Of a stretch of DNA of 64,000 nt, positions 26,926 through 34,162 are shown one piece after another (the first letter of the stretch is position 1; every line of letters begins with the position of its first letter). Below the pieces are notes generated by a model that searched no databases, had not been told where the DNA came from, and saw nothing but the letters and a program-made list of their open reading frames with translations. Origin of the DNA: Terriglobia bacterium (GTDB taxonomy: Bacteria; Acidobacteriota; Terriglobia; Acidiferrales; UBA7541); the NCBI GenBank assembly GCA_020072785.1, contig JAIQGG010000001.1:248001-312000 (forward strand). Reading direction: 5' to 3'. Made by a program: the position numbers and the translations under genes.

Positions 26926-27090
26926 TGGTTGCGATTGCAAGCAGGGATGCTAAAAACGCGGACAAGCCGGAATTGAGTGGAGAATAAGCGTGCGCGGGGC
27001 ATGGCCGCCGGACAAAGTCCGTAAGAGAGCAGTCCGAAGAGTTCCATTCCAACGCGTTCTTTTCCTACCAGAAGAGGAGCACGCGCGGAC

Positions 27091-27330
27091 ATGGCAACTA
27101 GTCCCTCCATGGAACCAAGAGACAGGGAAGGTCCAAACAAGGGTTCAACCGCGACGATTTATCTGGGTAACGATCCGATGTTCACGCTGCGCAGCCTTCC
27201 CGACGACGACAGCGTCACCCTGAGCGACGTCCGGGACCCAGCCCAGAGTTGCCGGATTCCCGCGAAGCTGCTGCTCATTCTTGCTGAAACGTTTGTTGCG
27301 TTAAGAAAAAAGCGCGCGCTGTCCGACTGA
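27091..27330 (+). CDS. Hypothetical 79-residue protein
   Basis: MATSPSMEPRDREG start with a purine-rich AGAAGAGGAG about 10 bases upstream. The middle (TIYLGNDPMFTLRSLPDDDS) and end (LLLILAETFVALRKKRAL) read like a real small soluble protein. No family is recognised and codon support is thin. Confidence 0.35.
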   Translation: MATSPSMEPRDREGPNKGSTATIYLGNDPMFTLRSLPDDDSVTLSDVRDPAQSCRIPAKLLLILAETFVALRKKRALSD

Positions 27331-27512
27331 GCGGGGTCCAGACAAGCAAGCAGGGTTTGCGCGCCGAAGAGCCTCGATCGCGTGCACATTACAGCAGGCG
27401 CAGGCAATGACACTCGCTCGTCTTTTCCACTCTGTTTATACATTCCGGATGAAACGTTCGTTTTATCGACCAGAACGGGCGGCTTGAGGTATGCTTTTGT
27501 CCAGGAGAGCAC

Positions 27513-28319
27513 TTGAGCGTTGCGGGCCGACTGCGGGAGTTACGTTCGCGGATCGGAATTACCACGCGCGAAGTAGCCGAGCAAAGCCAAAAGATCGCCG
27601 AGGCCGAAGGCAATCCAGAATATTTTGTTTCGAACGCGTGGCTCACGCAACTCGAGAACACCGACTCGGTTCCCAGCATCTTCAAGCTATTCAGCCTCAG
27701 CGTGATTTACAGGATCAAGTTCACCGACCTGGTTTTGTTGTTCGGGGTGGACCTGGAAAAGATCGAGAAACATCGCATCGCGATGCCGCCGCAGGACACC
27801 TCCCGCGCGACGATTGAAGTCTACGACACGGAACGAACCGTAACTTTTCCCGTGCGCTTCGACCCGGGATTCAGCGTCAGCACGACAAACCTACTGTCCC
27901 GGATGGTGGAGGTGTGGGGGGAGATTCCGATCTCCCTGATTCAGCACCTGGACTTGCGGCACCAACACTACGGGTACATCGGCCTGCAAGATTTCACCCT
28001 CCATCCACTGCTGCGCCCCGGCTCCTTCGTGCAGATTGACGAGGGGGTCAAGAAAATCCAGCCGGGCAAGTGGCGGACGGAATATGACCGGCCGATTTAT
28101 TTTCTCGAACTTCGCGACGGTTATGCCTGCGGATGGTGCGAAGTGAACCGCAACGAACTCCTTTTGCTCCCGCACCCGCTATCCCCTTGCAGCGTGAAAA
28201 AATACGCGTATGGGACCGAAGCGGAGATCGTGGGACAGGTGACCGGGGTGGCTATGCGGCTTGTGGATCCCGATTACGAGGGAGCAGGCGAGAGCGCAAG
28301 ATTGCCAAAGCGACAGTGA
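27513..28319 (+). CDS. XRE-family transcriptional regulator
   Basis: A 268-residue protein from a TTG start that has a good ribosome binding site (CAGGAGAG). Residues 1-75 form a helix-turn-helix (AGRLRELRSRIGITTREVAEQSQ, WLTQLENTDSVPSIFKLFSL). The C-terminal 170 residues form a mixed domain with GSFVQIDEGVKKIQ and YFLELRDGYACGWCEV, somewhat like LexA/S24-type or cupin regulators, but without a clear catalytic Ser-Lys pair. Its 3' end overlaps the convergent gene at 28252 by 68 bases. The target is unknown. Confidence 0.8.
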   Translation: MSVAGRLRELRSRIGITTREVAEQSQKIAEAEGNPEYFVSNAWLTQLENTDSVPSIFKLFSLSVIYRIKFTDLVLLFGVDLEKIEKHRIAMPPQDTSRATIEVYDTERTVTFPVRFDPGFSVSTTNLLSRMVEVWGEIPISLIQHLDLRHQHYGYIGLQDFTLHPLLRPGSFVQIDEGVKKIQPGKWRTEYDRPIYFLELRDGYACGWCEVNRNELLLLPHPLSPCSVKKYAYGTEAEIVGQVTGVAMRLVDPDYEGAGESARLPKRQ

Positions 28320-28710
28320 CATTGGACGTAAAAAGCTCCGCGGTCAGGGGATCGCAATCCAAGGGTGCCGTGATTCGATAGGGCTGAAGCTTCTCCCAAG
28401 TGCCGATGAGTTCGATTATTTCTATCCGATTGCAACAAGCATAGACTTCCAGCTCCTCCACCAAGTTCTCGAGGGAACTCGTCCCCAGGCATTTGAATAT
28501 TTCCTGGTGGCAGGCCGTCAGCGCGGCGGCGGCGGCGTCTTGCGAGAATTCATTCGCCAGTCCGTCATGATGATAGCGGCCCGTGGTGTAATCGCGGGTG
28601 GAGGCGAGATAGATCAGCCGGGCAAAATCCCCCTTGAGTTTTGCCAGAGTGCGATGCTGGAGATCCTCGCGCGCGGCTTCCACGGCCATTCGTTTGATCC
28701 TTGTTTCCAT
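28252..28710 (-). CDS. Hypothetical soluble protein
   Basis: A 152-residue predicted helical protein (METRIKRMAVEAAREDLQHR), with no signal peptide and no recognised domain. It starts at the base directly after the stop of the upstream gene, so it is the third gene of a minus-strand operon (30029 to 28252). The last 68 bases overlap the XRE gene in antisense. Confidence 0.55.
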   Translation of the reverse strand: METRIKRMAVEAAREDLQHRTLAKLKGDFARLIYLASTRDYTTGRYHHDGLANEFSQDAAAAALTACHQEIFKCLGTSSLENLVEELEVYACCNRIEIIELIGTWEKLQPYRITAPLDCDPLTAELFTSNVTVALAILRSRLLPRNRDPQAA

Positions 28711-29271
28711 TTAGCCACCGATCCGGGGGAGATTTGCTGACGGAGATTGTGGTATCCCCGCAGATTTTCCGGCCAGGCCCCAAAGTTGCGTCGACAAATC
28801 GCTCACATAGCGAGCCATCCCCCGCGTGTGAATGGGACCGAGGAAATAGATAGCAACGGCCATCAGCCAGCACATTCCGGAAACGAGCAGGCAATCGACA
28901 GCAATCTTGATTTCCGTCCCAGGATTCAGGTCCGTGCTTTTCCGGGCTATTTCCGCATGGTATCGCCGGACATTGGCGATCTCGTGGCGGGTCTGGCGCA
29001 GCCATAAATAGGCAAGTCTTTTCCGCTCGCGGTGGAACAACTCCTGAGCCCCGCGCGAGTGTTCCCGGGCGATAAAATCGGAATCTTCCCGGTCGAAGAT
29101 TCGTTCCAGGACCTCCGGCGGGCACGGTACGGCAGGCATTGCCGCTGCCGTCTGTTCTTCCGACCGATTGCGCGTGCTCCCCGATTGGGCTCCCTCACGC
29201 ATAAACGAAAAACCAATCAATACGATGAACAGGAAGCCGAGAAGAATGACGAGAATGGCGGGCCAGCTCAC
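28711..29271 (-). CDS. Membrane-associated hypothetical protein
   Basis: A 186-residue protein from a GTG start that overlaps the stop of the upstream gene (GTGA at 29268-29271). The N-terminal span is WPAILVILLGFLFIVLIGFSF. A charged helical region follows (RERKRLAYLWLRQTRHEIANVRRYH), then a second span (VDCLLVSGMCWLMAVAIYFLG). No family is recognised. Co-transcription with the 29268 membrane protein is likely. Confidence 0.6.
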   Translation of the reverse strand: MSWPAILVILLGFLFIVLIGFSFMREGAQSGSTRNRSEEQTAAAMPAVPCPPEVLERIFDREDSDFIAREHSRGAQELFHRERKRLAYLWLRQTRHEIANVRRYHAEIARKSTDLNPGTEIKIAVDCLLVSGMCWLMAVAIYFLGPIHTRGMARYVSDLSTQLWGLAGKSAGIPQSPSANLPRIGG

Positions 29272-30029
29272 GGAAGCACCGTCTTCGAGATGTAACTGCG
29301 GACCATGGCCACGCGCTTTCTCGTGCCGGCCGAAAGCAATTGATAATCGTATTCGAGCTTCGATTCGGAAGCGGGCAAGGGCATGGGCGCGTAGGCCCAC
29401 AAGGCGGGGCACCAGATGGCCAAAACGAGAACGTAGGAAAGAGGTTGAAGATATACCCACCATACTTGAAAGGCTGAGCCTAACTGTGTGCGGAACGTGA
29501 GATTGACGACGCTGGTGCCAAGGAAGAGACCATAACCCAGCATCATGCCCCGAAGATTCTTGCCCAGAGGGATCGCGTAATAATAAAACAGGGCAAACAG
29601 AGCGATTAGAAAGACAGACTGAACCATCCGGAGATTTCGTTCCAAGTCATAGGCTATTGATCCCGGCGACAATCCCGTGCCGGACAACGCATTGGCCAGG
29701 ACTTTCGAGATCACCATGGCAAAAACGAAAGCGAGAACATTGCGCGCCATGCGCGCGGCGCCCGGGTAGTGGACGAGGCCCTGCCTGTAAAGCTCGAAGA
29801 GTATCCCGCAACCCAACAACATATCGATGAATTGCGTATACCAATAAAAATAGGGGTATAAATCCGCATGCCAGAGCAAGATGTAAAATCGAGCGAGCGA
29901 TTGCAGGAATACACAGAGCAGATACGCGTAGAAGAGAGAGTATTTCGCGAAGAATCTTCCGCGAACCGCTCTCAGGAGCAAAATGGCTTCGAGGATGTTG
30001 CACGTCCAGAAAATTAACTGGCTAATCAT
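29268..30029 (-). CDS. Seven-helix-type membrane protein of unknown function
   Basis: A 253-residue protein with about seven hydrophobic helices rich in aromatic residues (LFYAYLLCVFLQSLARFYILLW, YPYFYWYTQFIDMLLGCG). Proteins of this shape are frequent in Acidobacteriota and I know no function for them. It heads a three-gene overlap-coupled operon with 28711 and 28252. Confidence 0.7.
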   Translation of the reverse strand: MISQLIFWTCNILEAILLLRAVRGRFFAKYSLFYAYLLCVFLQSLARFYILLWHADLYPYFYWYTQFIDMLLGCGILFELYRQGLVHYPGAARMARNVLAFVFAMVISKVLANALSGTGLSPGSIAYDLERNLRMVQSVFLIALFALFYYYAIPLGKNLRGMMLGYGLFLGTSVVNLTFRTQLGSAFQVWWVYLQPLSYVLVLAIWCPALWAYAPMPLPASESKLEYDYQLLSAGTRKRVAMVRSYISKTVLP

Positions 30030-30061
30030 GATTGTTAGCCAGAAATTCTAACACGAAGCCC

Positions 30062-30090
30062 AGAGGGAAGGTTCAAGAAACCTTCCCTCT
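30062..30090. terminator. Hairpin after the small secreted-peptide gene
   Basis: AGAGGGAAGG and CCTTCCCTCT form a perfect 10-bp stem with a 9-base loop, just past the stop at 30112 on the minus strand. No T-run follows, so it may be a stabiliser or attenuator ahead of the membrane-protein operon. Confidence 0.5.
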
Positions 30091-30111
30091 GGTCGGTTTG
30101 CAACCCTCGTG

Positions 30112-30288
30112 CTACGCGGCCAGTGTGGACGACGGGAGCACCCAGGGTGACGGTGCGGGTGGCGCACCGCCATCACTCTGCAGAACGGGCTGCTCCGTTT
30201 TAACTGGTTGCAAGTCAATGGGAAGCGTGAGTGTGGCGATTACTGCGAGCAAAAGCGCGAGCCCAAATAGTTTTCTTCCGAAAGACAT
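30112..30288 (-). CDS. Small secreted or membrane peptide (58 residues)
   Basis: A short gene with a textbook ribosome binding site (GGAGGAAAC just before ATG 30288). The product begins MSFGRKLFGLALLLAVIATL, a signal peptide or single span. A short polar, Pro-rich remainder (GGAPPAPSPWVLPSS) follows and ends TLAA. A hairpin follows the stop, and the membrane-protein operon starts 83 bases further on. No homolog is recognised. Confidence 0.6.
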   Translation of the reverse strand: MSFGRKLFGLALLLAVIATLTLPIDLQPVKTEQPVLQSDGGAPPAPSPWVLPSSTLAA

Positions 30289-30721
30289 GTTTCCTCCAAG
30301 TGTTGAGAGTTGGGACCCCTAGCGACCCGGCGGGCCTCTGAGTCTTATTAACGCGTAAGAGACACAGTGAGTTTGCGCGAATCGAGAATCTGGTTCGTAA
30401 GCCGAGCAACTCTTTCAAACGGAGCCTGGGCGTGGAGTTCCACGGTTCGGATTCCGAGCAACGGCCAATTCCCTGGCCGGTACCTCGATGCCCTGTCATG
30501 AACGCATTCCGGAGACAGTGAGGCTGGGGCTGCCGGTACGACTTCCTGCCCCCTTGCTGAGAGCAAACCAGCACGTACTCCATTTCTTCAATCAAAACCC
30601 CGGTCCGCTTGCTCTGCATGCCAAGCAAGAATCTGAATTTCGGAAGAATTCTTAGGAGCGATGCGGATACTAAAAACTCGGGAATGATCGTTGCAAACTG
30701 CGTTGGACGGAGGAGCGATCA
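30289..30721. other. Intergenic region upstream of the PilZ gene
   Basis: About 430 bases between divergent genes. Frames here are short and lack ribosome binding sites or recognisable composition. It should contain promoters for the small peptide gene and the PilZ gene, but none is clear. Confidence 0.4.
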
Positions 30722-31129
30722 GTGGAAGCAGAGTCTTCCAGTGGAAGCCGTGCAGCGAGGTACCCGTTTGTCGCTGAGGTGAGGGCCACGAATTTGGCCT
30801 CCGGAACACAGATCTATGGAGAAACGGAGGATTTGAGTATAGGCGGATGCTGCATCCGCACGCGTGAGCCATTGCCTCGTGGCAGTTCCATCCTGGTGGA
30901 AATCAAAAGAAGCGGAATTCTCTTCGTAACTCGAGCAACTGTAGCCTACAGCCTGGCGGCAGAAGCGATGGGTGTAATTTTTCTGAACGTGCCATCCGAG
31001 CAGATGCCAATTCTCGCAGGCTGGCTTCAAGCTGCAATTCCAACCATTCGTCGCAATGTAAGGGAGGAACAGCCGGGCAGTGAGGCTGCGGATGCTCTCC
31101 TTGAAAAACCGGAGACAATCAGCGATTAG
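30722..31129 (+). CDS. PilZ-domain protein
   Basis: A 135-residue protein with a GTG start preceded by GGAGGAG. PilZ domains bind cyclic di-GMP. Here the N-terminal Arg-rich motif is RAARYPFVAEV and the second motif is DLSIGGCCI (consensus D/N-x-S-x-x-G). The domain ends around residue 105 with an acidic tail. It probably controls a surface or motility process, but no partner gene is adjacent. Confidence 0.82.
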   Translation: MEAESSSGSRAARYPFVAEVRATNLASGTQIYGETEDLSIGGCCIRTREPLPRGSSILVEIKRSGILFVTRATVAYSLAAEAMGVIFLNVPSEQMPILAGWLQAAIPTIRRNVREEQPGSEAADALLEKPETISD

Positions 31130-31258
31130 GATAGCCCGCCTGTGTGTCAACGAAACCCTTACGTTTCATTGGACCGACTCCAAATCCGCCCATTGCCCGT
31201 TGCTGAAAACTGCGATCTTTGTGATCGGGTGTAACTCCCATAACGTCGGCCTGTATTA

Positions 31259-31395
31259 GGGCGGGTGGCCCACTCGTGCGGATTTTTTTCTTCTATCTGG
31301 CGGCGCACGGGGAGAGGATACCGCTTCTGCACGTCAGCACGGAGTAGCGAGATGAAGGGCAGCCCGAGTCTGCTCGGTCAGTGAACCTAGGGCAA
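31259..31395 (+). repeat. Copy B of the 110-140 bp dispersed repeat
   Basis: Matches copy A at 26784 over its whole length with many substitutions (GGCGGGTGGCCCACTCGTG, GGCGGCGCACGGGGAGAGG, CTGCTCGGTCAGTGAACC). It is the main content of the 305-base gap 31130-31433, where no gene was found. Confidence 0.75.
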
Positions 31396-31433
31396 TCGCG
31401 GATCAGATACGGGGGCCCATCAAATCACTCCGT

Positions 31434-31658
31434 TCATCTCCCAAAACGGTAACTGCGCTCGAGTTCACCCAGGCGGGTCACGAGTTCTGAATGTGACTGC
31501 ACGTGGAAAAGATACCTGGGTACGTCTCTTACCGTGCTGCGGGCCATAAATGGCTCCCCCCAGAAACTCAAAAGTATTTCTGTGTTTCCGTCAGGTTCCG
31601 TCTCTGCCCGGATGAACGATACACTTTCGCGGAGCGGGCACCAGATCGGCGGCTGCAT
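31434..31658 (-). CDS. Hypothetical protein, possibly the 3' part of a frameshifted gene
   Basis: A 74-residue frame (RAETEPDGNTEILLSFWGEPFMARS) that looks protein-like through to its stop. It overlaps the end of the 31591 frame by 68 bases in a different frame. Either two overlapping genes exist or one ~130-residue gene has been split by an indel near 31650. Confidence 0.4.
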   Translation of the reverse strand: MQPPIWCPLRESVSFIRAETEPDGNTEILLSFWGEPFMARSTVRDVPRYLFHVQSHSELVTRLGELERSYRFGR

Positions 31659-31881
31659 TTTCTCGGAGCCGGCACACGCACGCCTTGATCTTAGGCATCA
31701 CGTCGTCGCGCCAGCGCTCCTTCTCGCTCTCATCCAGAATGAATTGAATGGCAGTGACGCGGGGGTTTTCGATTGCTGGCCGCAGGAGAGCATCAAAAAG
31801 GGTTTGCGGTCTGAACATGAGCAGGCAGACGTTAAAATAGAGCATTTCTCCGAGGGAACGACGCGCGAACTGCGCGCTCAT
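31591..31881 (-). CDS. Hypothetical protein, possibly the 5' part of a frameshifted gene
   Basis: A 96-residue frame starting near the stop of the 31888 gene. The central part (IQFILDESEKERWRDDVMPKI) is strongly protein-like, but the last ~20 residues (RKCIVHPGRDGT) are not. This fits a frame change into the 31434 frame. No family is recognised. Confidence 0.45.
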   Translation of the reverse strand: MSAQFARRSLGEMLYFNVCLLMFRPQTLFDALLRPAIENPRVTAIQFILDESEKERWRDDVMPKIKACVCRLRENAAADLVPAPRKCIVHPGRDGT

Positions 31882-31887
31882 CGAGCG

Positions 31888-32160
31888 TTACTGCGACGGC
31901 CCAATGAGTACGGCGTCAGGCGGCTGCAAAGCCGCTTGCATCTTCATCACCGCCGCCTCTGCCCGCTCGATGTGCTCCGTCAGACGCCCTTGTTGGTGTT
32001 CGCGGCGCAAATCGCGAAGGAGAAGGAGCGCTAGAAGCAGAAGCATCATTGTCAAAAGAGCTTCGGCTTTCACAATGTGCAGGAAATGCAGGACCAATGC
32101 CGCGACCGCGGCTGTTATCCCCGCCACGGCGTCCCAATCCACACTCAAGAACCGTTTCAT
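31888..32160 (-). CDS. Small two-span membrane protein
   Basis: A 90-residue protein from ATG 32160 (MKRFLSVDWDAVAGITAAVAAL), with spans at about 10-25 and 30-50 (LLTMMLLLLALLLL), then a charged helix (LRREHQQGRLTEHIERAEAAV). It is probably co-transcribed with the two hypothetical frames downstream. No family is recognised. Confidence 0.6.
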   Translation of the reverse strand: MKRFLSVDWDAVAGITAAVAALVLHFLHIVKAEALLTMMLLLLALLLLRDLRREHQQGRLTEHIERAEAAVMKMQAALQPPDAVLIGPSQ

Positions 32161-32208
32161 ACTTCCTGTCCGCGTTGTGATCCGAGAAAGCATCTTGCAG
32201 CCGCCTTG

Positions 32209-32832
32209 TTACTTCCGTTCGCTTTGCGCCCCGCCCTCCCCGGCTTCATGGTAATGGCCCGAGACGGGTTCCGTGGCTGCCACATACATTCGTTCAGCGT
32301 AGTGGATAAATTCTATATACGCTTTAACGTACGCGTGGCCCGCCTCGACATTGTTTTTGTTGAAGTCCGCCTTTTCCAGCGCGCCTTGGAAATGCTCGCG
32401 AAGCCCCTTCTCCGCAGCTCCATTGACAAGCTTCACCAGCGGCTCTGCTGTCCGATCCGCGAGCGCTTTGTCCGCGGCGGGGATGGCGGGGCCGAGATCC
32501 CGGCCCGCAGGTTTGAGCCCAGTATAGGGCGCTCCTTCGCCCGCTCGATGCAGGCGCACTAGGGTCTCGAAGAAATATCGATCGGCTAGCGCCTTCGCTT
32601 CCGGGCTCAGTTTCCGGACAGTCATCGTTTGGTCAAAGGCTTTTCGTATTTCAACTTCATCAGCCTTTTGCACCCAAATGAGAACGAGATTGACGTTTCC
32701 TGTCTCCAGCGCTTTCTGCGCCGCCTTGACCACGGGTCCATCCATTCCATCGCAGTGACCCAGGGCACGGTTCGGCGTCAAAACCAGGAGGCCCAGAACA
32801 AGCAGAGCCCGCTTCCAGCTACGTTCCGTCAT
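32209..32832 (-). CDS. DUF6448-type secreted protein
   Basis: A 207-residue protein with a very strong ribosome binding site (AAGGAGGTG) before ATG 32832. The signal peptide is LLVLGLLVLTPNRALG. The mature protein starts HCDGMDGPVVKAAQKALETGNVN and continues with FFETLVRLHRAGEGAPYTGLKP and YIEFIHYAERMY. This His-rich pattern matches DUF6448 proteins as I remember them. The function is unknown, but the conserved His and acidic residues suggest metal binding. Confidence 0.75.
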   Translation of the reverse strand: MTERSWKRALLVLGLLVLTPNRALGHCDGMDGPVVKAAQKALETGNVNLVLIWVQKADEVEIRKAFDQTMTVRKLSPEAKALADRYFFETLVRLHRAGEGAPYTGLKPAGRDLGPAIPAADKALADRTAEPLVKLVNGAAEKGLREHFQGALEKADFNKNNVEAGHAYVKAYIEFIHYAERMYVAATEPVSGHYHEAGEGGAQSERK

Positions 32833-32889
32833 GGCGCACCTCCTTTTTGGGGTGAAACTTGGCGGCTTGCGCATTCCATTCTCTGAAAT

Positions 32890-33000
32890 TTTTTTTGCCA
32901 GCGCACCCCGGCGAGAGGATAGCACTTCTGCAAGTTAGCGTGGAATGGTGCGATGGGGGCACCCCGGATCTGCTCGGTCATTGAACCCGGGGCACCCGGC
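32890..33000 (+). repeat. Copy C of the 110-140 bp dispersed repeat
   Basis: Matches the second half of copies A and B (GCGAGAGGATAGCACTTCTG, GTGCGATGGGGGCACCCCGG, CTGCTCGGTCATTGAACCC). The first ~30 bases of the family are missing. It lies between the DUF6448-type gene and the glycine-zipper protein gene. Confidence 0.7.
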
Positions 33001-33112
33001 TGAAATAGTGAGCGTAGGCTCTTAAGATTTTGGGGAGGGCGTTCCCGTGCCTTGTTGAGACAAGTTTCGCCCGCCCCCCAGTCGCTATCTGTGGAAGCTC
33101 AGGACAAATGCC

Positions 33113-33727
33113 TCAACCTTTCACAGGGATCGTGACCGGCTCAGCGAGCTTGAACGTGAGTGGAGTCTCGGGGCGAAGATGGATGTCTTTCTTTCCCGTC
33201 AGAAAGGCCACCGTCGTTCCTACCCCTGCGCCCACAGGCCCACCGATTAGCGCGCCCTTACCGCCACCGGCGAGCGCGCCAATCAAGACTCCTCCGCCTG
33301 CTCCGCCGCCAATCCACGCCCAGTTGCGTTTCTTGTGGTCGCCGCCAGCCTTCCAGGAAGCAGTTGTGCGGACGCCGTAGTTCTGGCCATTCACTGAAAC
33401 GCCTTCGAGCTCCAGCTGCAACCGCGCCCTGCCCATTAATCTTCCTGAGTGCCGTGCATCAACAACCAATCCCTCAGCGTAGGCACCCCGAGGGATGACC
33501 GTCTTGCCATCAATGATCACGGGTTCTGAGACCGTAGCCTCAAAGTGATCTCCCGGTCTGCTCTGGTCGCTCGCCAGGGCTTGATTCAGAGTCACATGGA
33601 TGGCTGTGGTTTCAGGCAGCGTCAGAGCTTCTGAACGTTTCGGCAAAGTAGCAGCCGCAACCCCCAGCGCCACTACGAGCAATACCGAACCACCAACCAT
33701 CAAGTATTTTCTTTTGGTCAGAATCAT
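33113..33727 (-). CDS. Glycine-zipper envelope protein
   Basis: A 204-residue protein from ATG 33727 (MILTKRKYLMVGGSVLLVV), which has GAGGTG just upstream. After the membrane anchor comes a beta-rich domain (HVTLNQALASDQSRPGDHFEATV, IPRGAYAEGLVVDARHSGRL). A glycine-zipper stretch follows (GGGAGGGVLIGALAGGGKGAL) and can insert into membranes. Similar proteins are outer-membrane or periplasmic structural factors. The exact role is unknown. Confidence 0.75.
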   Translation of the reverse strand: MILTKRKYLMVGGSVLLVVALGVAAATLPKRSEALTLPETTAIHVTLNQALASDQSRPGDHFEATVSEPVIIDGKTVIPRGAYAEGLVVDARHSGRLMGRARLQLELEGVSVNGQNYGVRTTASWKAGGDHKKRNWAWIGGGAGGGVLIGALAGGGKGALIGGPVGAGVGTTVAFLTGKKDIHLRPETPLTFKLAEPVTIPVKG

Positions 33728-34162
33728 AAGCACCTCGAAGCCCGATTAGAGTCAGATGGTTTTCCATCGAGTACCTTATTAAATGATTTGAAATGAATAA
33801 GTTGCCAATTTTTTACTTCCAGGATCCCGGCAAGAATTACATGACTTGAGAACTTCTGGAGTACTGCGAGTACTAATGGCGGAAACAGCGAAGGTCGTGG
33901 GACTAGAAGATTTCAATAGCTGGATTTTTGCGTCCAGCTCATGGGCCTCATTGTGAACCCATCGCGAGAAGGGCCCGCTCAGACGTACAATTTGTTGTCA
34001 GAGAGGACGTCCGAATTATTTTCAGGATCACAACCCTGTATCACTCTTGCAATTCATCCGGCGTACAAAACGAGGGTGCCCCGCGCACATTTAAAGACCG
34101 AAGCGCGAAACGCGAAATACGAAACGCGAAATGTGAAACGCGAAACTCGAAATGCGAAATTG
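33728..34162. other. Intergenic region with a short degenerate tandem repeat
   Basis: About 435 bases with no supported gene. At 34103-34160 there is a run of GCGAAA/ACGCGAAA-like units (seven or eight imperfect copies of about 7-10 bp) that ends at the stop of the sigma-54 activator gene. Confidence 0.55.
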
